Shown one piece after another: positions 18,644 through 28,984 of a stretch of 64,000 bases of DNA (position 1 is its first letter; every line of letters starts with the position of its first letter). The stretch is from assembly GCF_023701745.1 (NCBI RefSeq), contig NZ_JAJOZB010000001.1, positions 62,001 through 126,000 of the forward strand, read 5' to 3'. Position numbers and translations under genes: made by a program. The notes below the pieces were generated by a model. It searched no databases and was not told the origin of the DNA. It was given only the letters and a program-made list of their open reading frames with translations. This DNA comes from Streptomyces sp. RKAG293 (GTDB taxonomy: Bacteria > Actinomycetota > Actinomycetes > Streptomycetales > Streptomycetaceae).

Positions 18644-19843
18644 TCACTGTGCAGACTCAAACGTGGTGATCACGATCAACGCACCGACGGTGGCCGAGGT
18701 CGCCACGAGCAGCAGGCTGGGCCTGGCCGAGTGCGCATGCTGGAGCAACTGCCCGGCGAGGACGAAGCCCACCGGACCGGCAGCCGTCAATGCCGCATTG
18801 ACGGCCGTCATGACCTTGACCGTGATGTCCGGTGCCGTGCGGGCAGTGAGTCCGGCGAAGAAACGGGCGTAGAACATCCCGGAGGTCACGCCGGTGGCGG
18901 CCACTCCCGTGAGGACCAGCCAGCGTGACAAGGGCAGCAACAGCAGCCATGTCGAGACGGCAAAGCCACAGATGGACAACACTGCCACGCGGTCGCCTGG
19001 CAACTTGATCCGTGCAGTGACCAGACCACCCAACATCGAACCGGCACCGTATGCCGCCACGAACCAGCCGGCCAGCCGAGGACCACTGTGGAACCGGGTG
19101 AGGGCGAGCACGGGCAGCGTGGCCATCATGGCCGTCCATGCCATCCCCTGGACGGCGACGCCGAGGACCCGCCGGGCGAGCGGGCCGTCCCGCAGCAGGT
19201 AGCGCACCCCGGCCAGCATTCCCCGGCTGTCGGCGGAAACCGTGTTCCCCGGTGGTGTCCCTGGCACGAAGGCGGCCGTTAGGGCCACCGGTACCAGGAA
19301 GGAGGCTGCGTCGATCACCAGCACCGGCGAGGGGCCCAGCAAGGCGACCAGCGCACCGCCCAAAGCGGGGCCGAGGAAGCTGGCGGCCTCGTTCACGGCC
19401 CCGAATAGGCCGCCCGCCCGGGAGAGATGGTCTTCGTCCCCTCCTACCAGCGCGGAGAGCCCCAGCCACTGCGAAGAGGAGTACGCGGGAAAGAAGGCGC
19501 CCACCGCGAACCCGATCACCATCAGCATGAGGAACGTCAGACTGTCCAGCGCGTGCAGGAGCGGGATCAGGGCGATGAGCACTGCTCGGGTCAGGTCCGA
19601 CACGATCATGGTTCTCTTCGGGCCAAGCCGCGCGGCGGCCTGGCCGACTGGGATGCCGCACAGGGCGATCCCGGCGAACTCGGCGGCCATGACCGCCCCC
19701 ATCCGCCCCGGCGATCCCGAGGTGACCAGGACGAACCATGGCAACGCCACCGCCGCCATCTCGGTGCCCGTGTTGGAAACAGCCTCTGCGGCGAAGAGCG
19801 CGGCCAAGGAGCGTCCGGCTCTCGACTTCTTGATCAGCGACAT
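18644..19843 (-). CDS. MFS transporter
   Basis: A 399-residue inner-membrane carrier with about 12 hydrophobic segments. It has the MFS_3-type loop motif between TM2 and TM3 (RLGPKRTMIVSDLTRAVLIA) and an early AAVALPWFVLVTSGSPGRMG, as in enterobactin- and macrolide-exporter relatives. The start is ATG at 19843 with AGGA upstream. It lies 149 bases after the rhodanese gene in the same direction and faces the lipid operon; export of that operon's product is a reasonable but unproven guess. Confidence 0.88.
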   Translation of the reverse strand: MSLIKKSRAGRSLAALFAAEAVSNTGTEMAAVALPWFVLVTSGSPGRMGAVMAAEFAGIALCGIPVGQAAARLGPKRTMIVSDLTRAVLIALIPLLHALDSLTFLMLMVIGFAVGAFFPAYSSSQWLGLSALVGGDEDHLSRAGGLFGAVNEAASFLGPALGGALVALLGPSPVLVIDAASFLVPVALTAAFVPGTPPGNTVSADSRGMLAGVRYLLRDGPLARRVLGVAVQGMAWTAMMATLPVLALTRFHSGPRLAGWFVAAYGAGSMLGGLVTARIKLPGDRVAVLSICGFAVSTWLLLLPLSRWLVLTGVAATGVTSGMFYARFFAGLTARTAPDITVKVMTAVNAALTAAGPVGFVLAGQLLQHAHSARPSLLLVATSATVGALIVITTFESAQ

Positions 19844-19991
19844 GGATTCCTATGTTTCACAAGGGATCGACCCTCAATAGCACCGCCGTTCCCGGCCACC
19901 GGGAGCAGATTGTGGTCGCCCATAGACTTCCGCAAAGCCTTTAGCGGATCCGATCGGCACTGGCTCCACAACTGGCGGAAGTCACACCCGT

Positions 19992-20801
19992 TCATTCCAG
20001 CGGGAGGCCCTTCGTGATCCACTCGGTCAGGGACCCGTCGTACAGGCGGACGTGAGGCATGCCCGCCGACCTCAGGAGCAGCCATACGGCAGCGGCGGAG
20101 AGCGACGCCCCGCAGTAGGTGATGATTTCGGCGTTCAGACCCACACCACGTGCCGCCATGAGCTCCCGGATCCGGTGAGCGTCCAGCGCTAGTCCGTCCG
20201 GATCGAGGAGAGTCCGCGTCGAGATCCGGGTCGCTCCCTGTATGCGGTGGGGCTCCGCCACCCAGCTCTCGTCCCTCCGGCAATCGAGCACGGTGCCGCT
20301 GATCTCCCGTAGCCTCATGACGTCCGCCGGCACTGCGACGGCGGACGAGGAGTACCGCAGGGCAGGTCCTCCGTCCCGCCCGGACGGGACGTCCGCTGGC
20401 GCACCGCACTCCACCCGTGCCCCCGTCCGCATCCAGGCAGGGAAGCCTCCGTCGAGCCGGAACGACCGCTCGAATCCGTACATCCTCAGGAGCCACACCA
20501 GACGGGCGGCGGTGAACTGGTGGTTGTCGTCGTAGGCCACAACCAGGCTGTTGGCGCCCACTCCCAGCCGCGCCAGGCTGGCAGCGAGCAACTCTGGGGC
20601 GATCGCTCTTCCCAGGACTCCGTCGCCCCGCGAGCTCTGCGTGGCATCGAATCCCAGGTACCGGGCACCCGGTATGCGGGAAATGGTGAAGAGTCGATAC
20701 CCGTCGGTTCCCGCTCTCACCGGCCAACGGCAGTCGATGACCACCACGTCGGGATCTTCGAGCAGCGCGGCCACGCCCTCACAGGACATCATCATTTCCA
20801 T
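19992..20801 (-). CDS. Rhodanese-type sulfurtransferase (two-domain)
   Basis: About 269 residues with two rhodanese domains, like thiosulfate or mercaptopyruvate sulfurtransferases. The inactive first domain contains VVVIDCRWPV and RIPGARYLGFD. The active second domain has the catalytic loop YCGASLSA (Cys near residue 230). The start at ATG 20801 is chosen because AGGGGAGGAG lies about 9 bases before it; an upstream ATG at 20831 would place this site inside the gene. It moves sulfane sulfur to an acceptor. A sulfurtransferase next to a lipid operon may point to a sulfur-containing product, but it could equally be for detoxification. Confidence 0.82.
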   Translation of the reverse strand: MEMMMSCEGVAALLEDPDVVVIDCRWPVRAGTDGYRLFTISRIPGARYLGFDATQSSRGDGVLGRAIAPELLAASLARLGVGANSLVVAYDDNHQFTAARLVWLLRMYGFERSFRLDGGFPAWMRTGARVECGAPADVPSGRDGGPALRYSSSAVAVPADVMRLREISGTVLDCRRDESWVAEPHRIQGATRISTRTLLDPDGLALDAHRIRELMAARGVGLNAEIITYCGASLSAAAVWLLLRSAGMPHVRLYDGSLTEWITKGLPLE

Positions 20802-20831
20802 CGGTGACATCTCCTCCCCTACGTGCCGCAC

Positions 20832-21974
20832 ATCTGTCCTCGGAGCGTCGACACATCCCGGCGATGCCCGACAACCGTGATGCCTCCCCTAATCGAGACC
20901 GGTGGCGAAACCCGGCGTCGCCGGATGACTCCCGGCCATGACAGCCGCGCCCATGGAGGCCATCAATACTGACTGTCGGCGAGAAGGATTGCCGATGCCA
21001 GCAAGTCATTGCAGCGGAGCAGCAACAGCCAGCCGGCGAGGCCACTGGCCCATGGCGAGACTTTCAAGCACAGAACCGGATCTGCCGAGATCCCCGAGCA
21101 CGGCAAAAAATGTAGTGACCATCTTTGCTGTGAGATATTCAAGGGTTCCATGTATAGGGAAAACTCCGCGCATCCAGAACTGGCCATGACTATCTCAATC
21201 CCAAGCCATCCGGGCATCAGTAGATCCTACTCAGATAGTCTCCATGTCAGGCGGCTGCCACCAGGTGCGTCGGGCATGCCCGTCTGTCGCATGCCCCGGC
21301 CCCAGCTGGGGTCCTTTCTCATCCCCTGCTCGTGCTGCACCTAACTACCCGGCCACCATGCTGATAGGCCCATCCAATCTGATGCGCATTCGGATCGCGT
21401 ACGTCGCGGTACCCCGCTGTTCGCCGACTGCACCAACTGAGGAACCGGGGAAGTGAACGCTGGAAGCACACCTCCTCTTGACTCACCACGGACCGGGCCG
21501 GAACGGTACGTCATACGCCAGGGGCGACCAGAATGATTGATGGAAAGGGCACTGGCAGCAGTAACTCCAAGATCGAATTTGACGAATTGGTGGACCGCCT
21601 GTAATTTCCTCTTAGCTGGAGAATGTAAAAGATCATTTCCTCTTCCTTCTGTCCGGCGAGAGTGAAATTAAATTTTGGCGTTGAATTATTTCACCTCCAC
21701 CCGCCAGAAGAGGAGAGTAATGGCTACTCACGTGCGGCCAATGATCTTCTTCGGGAGGCAACGGAAAGTTGGGAAGACCGAACTACCCAACAGGACAGCA
21801 CCGGTTGGCACGACAGGTATTCGATCGTGTCTGCGGCGCGACTCCATCTCTCTGGTGTGAACCGGCCATTGACTCGTAGCGATCCGATGTACGGGAGCCG
21901 CCGGTCACTGCACCGTCGGCCGGTGACCCTGGTGGAAATTTCTTCTGATGTGATCATGCACGAAAGGAAATACG
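20832..21974. other. Long intergenic region between divergent genes
   Basis: More than 1.1 kb with only short frames of no recognisable content. It grows AT-rich around 21600-21700, just before the cassette gene at 21975. It must hold two divergent promoters; none stands out. An ORF at 21720-21860 has a good AGAGGAGAG site but no known motif. Confidence 0.4.
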
Positions 21975-23969
21975 ATGCTCTCAGGAAGGCTCTTCGCGAG
22001 GGGAACGGAAAAGGGGCGAAGCCGCCCGAGATCCGGCTGGCTGGGCAGTGGATGCCTGGCAGTGGCAGGGATCGTCATGGCTGCGACCTGGTCTGCGACC
22101 ACCGGGCCGACAGCATCCGCGTCCGGTCTTCCGTCCGCGGAGATGATCACGCTCGGAAAGAGTGTGGCGTTCGGTTCCAAGGTCCTGCTCGGCATGAAAG
22201 TGCAACTTGCCGCCGGTGAGTCACGGCGTATCTGGAGCCAGGTGAACGCTGTCGACAGCCTGTCCGAGTCCGTGGAGTTCGACGCCGGCGTCCAGTGTAT
22301 CGATGCGAACGGGATCCAGGTCGGCGCCTCGGCCTATGTGGCGAAGAACCACACGTCCACGGGGCCTCTGGCGCTGAATCCGTCACTCCTTTTCACCGCG
22401 CCAGTCGCTGGCACGTACACTTGCCGACTGATTGCGGACGGCGACGGCCGTCTGAGTGCAGTCCCCGGTTCCTCGTGGCTGATGATGGACCGGGAGAACG
22501 ACCCGGCCCCCCAATGGGTGCAGAGCCCGGATTGTGATTCCCGGGGGTCCCTGCGGAGCTGCACCTACGTCGGTGGCCCGTCGCCCGAGCCCAAAGAGCT
22601 GTTCCTGTTGGGCAACGACGGCACTCCGAGGCAGTCGTGGAAGCCAACGAGCACTGCCACCGCCATCGCCGTGGACGGCAACGCGGAGCTGACGACCTGC
22701 TTCCACGGCACCCTGTCGTGCGCTCCGGCCAACTGGGGAAATTCCAGCGGCTCAACGGTTCGTTCCCATGCGGAGGCCGTCCAACTCAACGCGACTGGAG
22801 GAGCATGCCGTATCACCGCTTCCCCTGATGTGACGAGCGTGATCACTAACTCCACCCATCACTACAGCATTCCATACAGTCTTAAGAATGTACCGGTCGC
22901 GACGAACTGCGGATCGCGGAATTTCCTGATACGCATCGACCTCGCATTGGTCTCCGGAAATCCTGTCAAGGTCGATGGATCCCGAAGGGACGACATAGGC
23001 GAAGAGGCGGAGACCTACGCCTTCGCCGTCAGCTCGCAGACCATGTCTCCCGGTGTCGCGGACAACGGTGTCTTTCAGGATCAGGGCGGGTTCGTTTCGA
23101 CGTTTTCGCTGGACGGGGTGCCTTTCGAGACGATGTCGCGGATGCTGTCCGGGACGCGGCCGTCGATCGCGAGGTTGTCGACCGGTGGCTTCAAGATCGC
23201 GTTTGTGGACACCAGTGGTCAGTTGTGGGTGCAGGACGCCGGTATCCCCGGTGGTACGGGTACACCCACTGGGCACAAGTTGTGGCCTGGTACCAGTCCG
23301 TCGATCGCGGCGGACAGTGCTGGCGGGTGGATGGTCACCTTCCAGGACGACACCAGCCGGCTGTGGACGCTTGACTCGGCGGGCCACGCCATTAAGACCA
23401 ACTCCGCGATGAACACCGGCACCGACCCGTCCATCGCGCACCTGTCGACGGGCGGCTACGAGATCGCGTTCGTCGGCTCGGACGGCAAGCTGTACTCGCA
23501 GGACGCCGGGATCCCCGGTGGTACCTCGCACCCCATCGGCCACATCCCCGCCTCCAGCCCGGCCATCGCCGCCGACGCCAACGGCGGTTGGAAGATCGCC
23601 TTCGAGGGCAACACCACCAACCACCTCATCACCTACGACTCCCACGGCGTCACCAACGACACCACCGCCATCATGTGGCCGTCCACCAGCCCAGCCATCA
23701 CCGCACTGCCCACCGGCGGCTACGAAACCGCCATCAACGCCTGGGACGGACAGGTGTGGGAGGTCGGCGACGGCGGCAACCGGCCCGTCGGCAACGGCCT
23801 CACTTTCGCGCCCGGCACCAGCCCCACCATCGCCACCCCGACCGGCAGCGGCTTCGAGATCGCCTTCCACAGCGCGGGCAACCACCTGGTGACCGTCTTC
23901 TCGGACGACAACACCGCCATCGACACCAAGATCATCCTGCCCGCCAACGCCAGCCCCACCATCGACTGA
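21975..23969 (+). CDS. Secreted protein: unknown N-terminal domain plus C-terminal repeat cassette (copy B)
   Basis: 664 residues; ATG at 21975 with AAAGGA seven bases upstream. A signal peptide is visible (basic RSRPRSGW, then CLAVAGIVMAATWSA). Residues about 50-350 form a paralogue of the N-terminal domain of the 5029 protein: both contain SRR(L/I)(F/W)(G/S)QVNAV, KNHTxTGxLALNPSLLFTxP and (L/G)GNDGTPxQSW. Residues about 375-664 are the repeat cassette, nearly identical at DNA level to that of the 5029 gene, except that the last repeat switches to the version ending the 53145 protein. No catalytic motif is seen. The gene is convergent with a LAL regulator across a strong terminator. Confidence 0.82.
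   Translation: MLSGRLFARGTEKGRSRPRSGWLGSGCLAVAGIVMAATWSATTGPTASASGLPSAEMITLGKSVAFGSKVLLGMKVQLAAGESRRIWSQVNAVDSLSESVEFDAGVQCIDANGIQVGASAYVAKNHTSTGPLALNPSLLFTAPVAGTYTCRLIADGDGRLSAVPGSSWLMMDRENDPAPQWVQSPDCDSRGSLRSCTYVGGPSPEPKELFLLGNDGTPRQSWKPTSTATAIAVDGNAELTTCFHGTLSCAPANWGNSSGSTVRSHAEAVQLNATGGACRITASPDVTSVITNSTHHYSIPYSLKNVPVATNCGSRNFLIRIDLALVSGNPVKVDGSRRDDIGEEAETYAFAVSSQTMSPGVADNGVFQDQGGFVSTFSLDGVPFETMSRMLSGTRPSIARLSTGGFKIAFVDTSGQLWVQDAGIPGGTGTPTGHKLWPGTSPSIAADSAGGWMVTFQDDTSRLWTLDSAGHAIKTNSAMNTGTDPSIAHLSTGGYEIAFVGSDGKLYSQDAGIPGGTSHPIGHIPASSPAIAADANGGWKIAFEGNTTNHLITYDSHGVTNDTTAIMWPSTSPAITALPTGGYETAINAWDGQVWEVGDGGNRPVGNGLTFAPGTSPTIATPTGSGFEIAFHSAGNHLVTVFSDDNTAIDTKIILPANASPTID
23142..23869 (+). repeat. 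Dispersed cassette copy B (about 728 bp)
   Basis: The reverse complement of copy A (5129-5856), with one difference found by eye. Identity to copy C also begins further upstream, at about 23067, and a separate tail 23861-23956 matches copy C (53162-53260) but not copy A. This is a mosaic pattern. Confidence 0.85.
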
Positions 23970-24098
23970 AGGGCGACCACCTGGGATGCAAGGTCCAGAC
24001 CGGCTGGCCGAAGGCGATCCGGAAGTCCGAAGGGCGACGATGCGGGCCGCCCCCGAGAGCTACTGGGCCGGCCTGGCGGAATGTGCGTTCGGAGGCGT

Positions 24099-24138
24099 CC
24101 GCTCGTCGGTCGATGGGATTCCGTCGACCGACGAGCGG
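24099..24138. terminator. Strong hairpin between convergent cassette gene and LAL regulator
   Basis: A perfect 15-bp stem (24099-24113 with 24124-24138) with a 10-nt loop lies in the 246-bp gap between the two convergent genes and can serve both. Confidence 0.8.
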
Positions 24139-24215
24139 ATGGGGTGGACCCAGCCGGTCTGGCCCGGATAGCAGCGCAGCAGTCATGACACGTCGGTCCC
24201 GCGCCTGCGGCCGAG

Positions 24216-26876
24216 TCAGTGCGGGCGTGGCGCCGTGCCAATCGTTTCCATGTACCCCGAGAGCTGGCGCCGGCTGGTCACGCCCAGCTTCAGGTAGACG
24301 CTCTGGAGGTGATTATCGATCGTCCGCACAGACAGGTGCAGCGCGGTGGCGATGTCTCTGCTGGAGGTGCCGCGCATGGCGAGCATGGCCACCTCCCGCT
24401 CGCGCGAGGTGAGCGCCGCGGTGTCCTCCGCCGCAGCCAGCAGATAGGACTGTGCGCCTTCACAACGTGCCATGCAGGCAGCGGCCCGCCTGGTAGCGGC
24501 AGTGGCCTGACGGGTCTCGCCTGCCTTGCGCCAGATGTGCGCCGCGGCAGTGACGGCTTCCGCGGCCAGCAGGTCCGCGCCGATGACCTCGAACTCGTCC
24601 GCGCTGGCGAGGAGCCTTGGCGCGTTACGGTCCGCGAGTGCGCCGACGAAGTGGGCCCGGGCCAAAATCAGGGTTCCATCGCAGATCTCGGCCAGTTCAA
24701 CCAATCGATCGGCCAGCTCCTTGCTGCCACGCAGACGCGCCGCCTCTGTCAGGAGCCAGGCCTCCGTGGTCAACTGCCCTGAAGCCCTCATCCGAGCGGC
24801 CTCGGCAAGCAACAGCTCGCGGGCCTCAGTAGTGTTTCCGAGCGCCACCATCAATCCCGCTTCGCCCAGGCAGATCTCCTGACCAGCGAGATACGCCGTG
24901 GATTCTATGCCCTCGGCCTCTACGAGTGCGGACTTTGCACCTTCCGTGTCACCAGTCAAGGAAGCTGCTGCGGCGAGCCCGGAGAGTGCGCTCTTCAGAG
25001 CCGCCGATCCGACCGATCGGGCGATCGCGGCAGCCTCCGCGTACCAGTGGCGAGCGGAGGCCGCATGGCCTCTGAGCAACTCGATCCGTCCTAGCTGGCC
25101 TGCGGCCAGCAGGCAAGCGACGGTTTCCCCCTGCAACTCAAAGAAGGCCCGATAGGCCACGTCGTATGCTTTTCTGAGCTGGCCGGACTCGGTCAGTGCC
25201 AGGGCCAGATGGACTAGCTGGGTCGACGGATGCGGCATGAAAGCACGCTGGTTCGCATTTACATGCGCCTCATACGCCTCTTGCCCCGCGGAGATCGCCT
25301 CCGCCGTACGACCGACGAGTGTCAAGCCGACAGTCTTCATCCCCATGCCGTAGAGCAGCACGTTGACATCGAGCGTCGAGTGGATGTCCTTAGCACTCAC
25401 GTCGCGGAGGATCGTAAGACCGCGCTCGGGCTGTCCCGAAACCGTCAGCATCGCGGCCTGGTTGATGTCGAGCATGTGGCGGCCAGCACTGCTCGTGACA
25501 TGCTCGCGGGCGATGCTGTCGACCTCTTGGGTCTCTTCGACGCGAGCGCCTGCCCAGTAGAGGTTCAACGTCCTGAGCATGACTGCGGCGACTCTTTCCT
25601 TCTCGTCCACGGCATGCCGGTACGCGTCGGCCAGGACCACTTCAGACCTGTCGAAGTCGCCGAGACCGCGACAGGCCAGGCCGAGCATCAAGCGGATGTC
25701 CGTGTTCTGATGCTCCTCACCCAAGGCACTCGTCAAGTTCACAACGCGCTCGTAGTCATGTGAATGGTGTGCGAGACCGATCGCGCGGACGAGGAGATCG
25801 GAATCCGCGGTCCCGGTGGCGCTCAGCCCCCATGTCGCTATATGCAGCGGATCGTCGTGGCGCCGGACGCCCCGATCCTCGACCCGGCGGATCTGGGCCA
25901 GCAGCAGGTCCTGTCGCTTCTGGGCGGTCATGCCGGCACGCAGGGTCTCGCCGTACAGGGAGTGGGCGAGTGTCACGGTGGTCCGACGCCCCTCCAGGTG
26001 TACGCGCAGCAGTCCGGCGCTTTCGAGGTCCGCCAGGGCGTCCAGCGGCGCGTCGAGATCGGCCAAGGGAAGCTGTTCGCACAGTGCCAGCAATTCCAGA
26101 ACGGGACGGGCGACTGCTGGGGCAGCAGCAAGACGGCCGCTGATGAGGTCGGTCAGCAATGGCGTGCTCAGGAGCCTATCCTGGGATATTTCCCAGATCT
26201 CACCATTGCGGACTAGCGCACCGCTCTGGAGAGCACCGGTCACCAGCTCCTGCAGATACAGCACGTTACCGCCGGACACTTCGTACAGCCGGTGCAGCGT
26301 CGAGAGGGAAACGTTGCACCCCAGAGCGGTCGACAGCAACCGCTGGGCCTGGTCGAGCTGGAACTCAGGGAGATCCAGGCGCTGCACTGCTCCTCCACCG
26401 GTCAGCGCCTGGACCACCTCGCTGACCGGACTCTCCGTGCGGACTGTGCCGATCAGCCACACCACGCCGGCATCCATGAGCTGCCGCAGCAGCACCACGG
26501 AGGTCGCGTCCAGCAGGTGCAGGTCGTCGACCCAGATGACCCACTTGCGCCGCCTGCCCGGCCCCGCTAGCGCCTGGTCGACGGCAGCGAACCCCTTCAC
26601 CGGGTCTGACAGGTCGATACCAGACGGGATGAGATGGGCAATCGCGCTCAGCGGAACCGCTGCGGCAGCGGCAGAAGCCGTCGCCCGCCCGCTCTTCCAT
26701 CCCTTGCGCACTGTTCGGGCAAGGCATTCCTCGGCCAGACGCGACTTGCCCGCTCCGGCGGAACCGAAGATCATCCAACCTCGGCACCGCGGGTTCGCCC
26801 ACGCTGTCTCGAAGGCATCCAGCTCGGCCTCCCGGCCCACCAGCGGCCAGTGCGAGCCCCGAGTTTGCACGCCCAT
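24216..26876 (-). CDS. LuxR-family transcriptional regulator, LAL type (1 of 3)
   Basis: 886 residues. An N-terminal AAA/STAND ATPase shows GREAELDAF, Walker A GSAGAGKS at residues 38-45 and a Walker B-like WVIWVDDLHLLD near 120. The middle is helical with TPR character, and the C-terminus is a LuxR HTH (LTSREREVAMLAMRG, then SVRTIDNHLQSVYLKLGV). The start ATG has GGGAGG upstream. These large ATP-binding regulators often activate neighbouring secondary-metabolite or secretion genes. It shares the same N-terminal register with the regulators at 30629 and 50442, so the three are paralogues. It is convergent with the cassette protein gene at 21975. Confidence 0.92.
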   Translation of the reverse strand: MGVQTRGSHWPLVGREAELDAFETAWANPRCRGWMIFGSAGAGKSRLAEECLARTVRKGWKSGRATASAAAAAVPLSAIAHLIPSGIDLSDPVKGFAAVDQALAGPGRRRKWVIWVDDLHLLDATSVVLLRQLMDAGVVWLIGTVRTESPVSEVVQALTGGGAVQRLDLPEFQLDQAQRLLSTALGCNVSLSTLHRLYEVSGGNVLYLQELVTGALQSGALVRNGEIWEISQDRLLSTPLLTDLISGRLAAAPAVARPVLELLALCEQLPLADLDAPLDALADLESAGLLRVHLEGRRTTVTLAHSLYGETLRAGMTAQKRQDLLLAQIRRVEDRGVRRHDDPLHIATWGLSATGTADSDLLVRAIGLAHHSHDYERVVNLTSALGEEHQNTDIRLMLGLACRGLGDFDRSEVVLADAYRHAVDEKERVAAVMLRTLNLYWAGARVEETQEVDSIAREHVTSSAGRHMLDINQAAMLTVSGQPERGLTILRDVSAKDIHSTLDVNVLLYGMGMKTVGLTLVGRTAEAISAGQEAYEAHVNANQRAFMPHPSTQLVHLALALTESGQLRKAYDVAYRAFFELQGETVACLLAAGQLGRIELLRGHAASARHWYAEAAAIARSVGSAALKSALSGLAAAASLTGDTEGAKSALVEAEGIESTAYLAGQEICLGEAGLMVALGNTTEARELLLAEAARMRASGQLTTEAWLLTEAARLRGSKELADRLVELAEICDGTLILARAHFVGALADRNAPRLLASADEFEVIGADLLAAEAVTAAAHIWRKAGETRQATAATRRAAACMARCEGAQSYLLAAAEDTAALTSREREVAMLAMRGTSSRDIATALHLSVRTIDNHLQSVYLKLGVTSRRQLSGYMETIGTAPRPH

Positions 26877-27213
26877 CCCAACCTCCCTGCGACATCGCTG
26901 CCGCGAGTCTCGTGCCCCCAGCGAAACCGGCCATTGATTACTCAGGATAGTTTAACCCGACATATTATCCTTCTACTCATACTGTAGCGATATGGGAGCA
27001 ATCCATGCCCAGAAGGTTCTCCACGCGAGGCCCGCTTCGGGTACCGAGGCGGGACACGCAGAGGCGTCATGCGCAACGCCCAGCAGCCCACTGGGAACCG
27101 CATAGTCATGTGTACGGGCCGCCGGGGGGCGGCGTTCAGTTCCCCGTAACTAATTTCGGGCTTTCATGTGGAGGAGTGTCCGAGGTTTGAGCTGAAACGC
27201 GAAGAATGATCCC
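26877..27213. other. Intergenic; promoter region of the LAL regulator
   Basis: 337 bases without a convincing gene. The AT-rich part 26940-26995 is the probable promoter zone of the minus-strand regulator. Confidence 0.4.
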
Positions 27214-28833
27214 CTACTGACCTCCCATGTGCAGCGTTGTGAGAGCTGACAGCTGGTGACCCAGCGGTATGCCGTCTTCATGAGGTACGCGCAAGGTGGC
27301 GGCCTGACCGCCGAGCGTCGGGCGTTTCGGGAGCGACAGAGGTGGTCTGGCTGTTCGCCACTGGAGCGCAGTGGTGGGAGGCCCCGGCTGAGTTCGGCGC
27401 GTGGTCGACCCGGAAGATTTCAAGTCCAGTGAGAGGGTCGTGACGCTATGAGGTTTGCGGTGTGGGTTCTCTGCGTTTGGCCGGGTTGTTGATCCAGGCG
27501 GTCTGGGGTATTGCGGGTGGTCTGGGGCGGCGGCCGAAGCGTTCGGGGTGGCGGGGTATGCCTGGGTGAGGGTGACGGCGCGCTGGTCATGGACCTCTTC
27601 GGCGGTCGCGGCATCGTAGAAGCGGGTCTTGCCGTCGACGTCTGCGTACTTCTTCAGCAGCTTCATCGCGTCCATCACCGGCCAGTAGGCGGTGTTGTTG
27701 CAAGTGAAGCCCAGTGAGCTAAGCAGCAGCGGCAGCATCTGCCGGTAGTACGAGCTGCAGGAGGACCGCAGGGTGGTGCGGACTTTGGCTTTGAAGACCT
27801 TCTCGTTCGCCTTCGCCTCGGCCATCAGCTCGCGCAGCGTCTTCTCACCGACCACCGGGTACAGGGCCAGGCGTACGGCCTCGTCGGGCTTGTCGACGGC
27901 GGCCTCCGCCAGCTTGAAGAGCATGCCCTCCTTGCCGCGGACCTTCTTCAACTCAGCCGCCAGCTGCTTCTCCACCCGCCGCTCGGCACGGGCATTGATC
28001 TTGTGGACCAGGGCGACCAGCAGATCCACCAGCGCGTCGGTGATCTCCGCCTGCCGGGAGAAGCACAACGCCGCGAGCAGGGTGATCCGAACGTCCTCGC
28101 TAGTGTCGCGGAAGTCCGAGGGGTACATCTTGATCGCCCGCACCCGCCAGGCAGCCACCAGCTTCCCCGAGCAGTCAGCGAAAAGCCCGTCAGGCAGCCC
28201 GAGCCTACGCACATCGTTGAGCTTGGTGATCTCAGTGAGCAGGGAGTCGAGGCCGACTGCACCCGGGTCGCGCTTGAGCGCGGCCAGCAGGGAGGTGCCC
28301 TCCTCGTTGTCCTCGGCGACCACGGACAGCAGGCGGGCCGTGCCCACTTCGCCCAGACGGTCGATCGTGCGGGCGCAGAACACCTTCTCCCACCTGCCCC
28401 GCGCCGCAACGAGGACCCTCTCGACCCGGGTCCGGCACGGAGGCTCGATCTTCCGCGCCCGGCACTCAACCAGCAAGGCCTCGCGCTGCCGGTCCTCCAC
28501 GAGCTCGACCGGGCAGACCCCCACGGCCAACCAGTCGGCCAGCGCCTTCTCCTCCGCGACCGTCGACGGCCGGAACCCCAGGGCCTCGCGGATCTGCCTG
28601 TGGTGGTACTCGGCGGTCCGACTGACCAGCGCGTACTTCGCGAAGTCGCTGGCCGGGACCTTCACCAGGTCGGCGACGTACTCGACCGCAGCCAGCGGAA
28701 CCTCTTCCAGCGGGTCAGGGAACCGACCCTCAAGCTCGAAGAACTTCAGCAGTAGGCTGAAGCCGAGCCTGGTCGCCCCGCTCTTGTTCGCCACCAGGTC
28801 CCAGTCGCCATCCACCAGCGTCCAGTTCGCCAA
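27214..28833 (-). pseudogene. Tn3-family transposase, N-terminal part only
   Basis: The start of a Tn3 transposase with a DUF4158-like N-terminus: WTLVDGDWDLVANKSGATRL, FSLLLKFFELEGRFPDPLEE and VKVPASDFAKYAL. Similarity continues through MLPLLLSSLGFTCNN and MDAMKLLKKYADVDGKTRFY, then is lost near 27600; the last ~130 residues of the frame are low-complexity read-through. The C-terminal half with the catalytic DDE residues (a full protein is about 1000 residues) is gone. The true start is probably upstream of 28833, since EWSPEEL precedes in frame. No terminal repeats or resolvase remain. Confidence 0.78.
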
Positions 28834-28984
28834 CAGCTCCTCTGGCGACCACTCTTGTCCGCACGCCCGCCCCTTCGGTCTCGATCACTCGACCAGACCA
28901 ACGACAGCGCCCAGGCCAGGGAAACGGGGATCCTTCCGGCTACCCGCGACCTACTTTGCGGCTGGTGTCTGAGCTAGGACACGG

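Noticed and set aside
21533..21604. 23-residue ORF, MIDGKGTGSSNSKIEF...
   Set aside because: No ribosome site and nothing conserved to judge it by.
21720..21860. 46-residue ORF with a good ribosome site
   Set aside because: No motif, mixed codon bias and it lies in the leader of the cassette gene; kept only as a possibility.
22752..23885. Minus-strand frame of 377 residues opposite cassette gene B
   Set aside because: It is the antisense of the repeat cassette; the same shadow appears opposite the other two copies (4822-5862 and 53100-54296).
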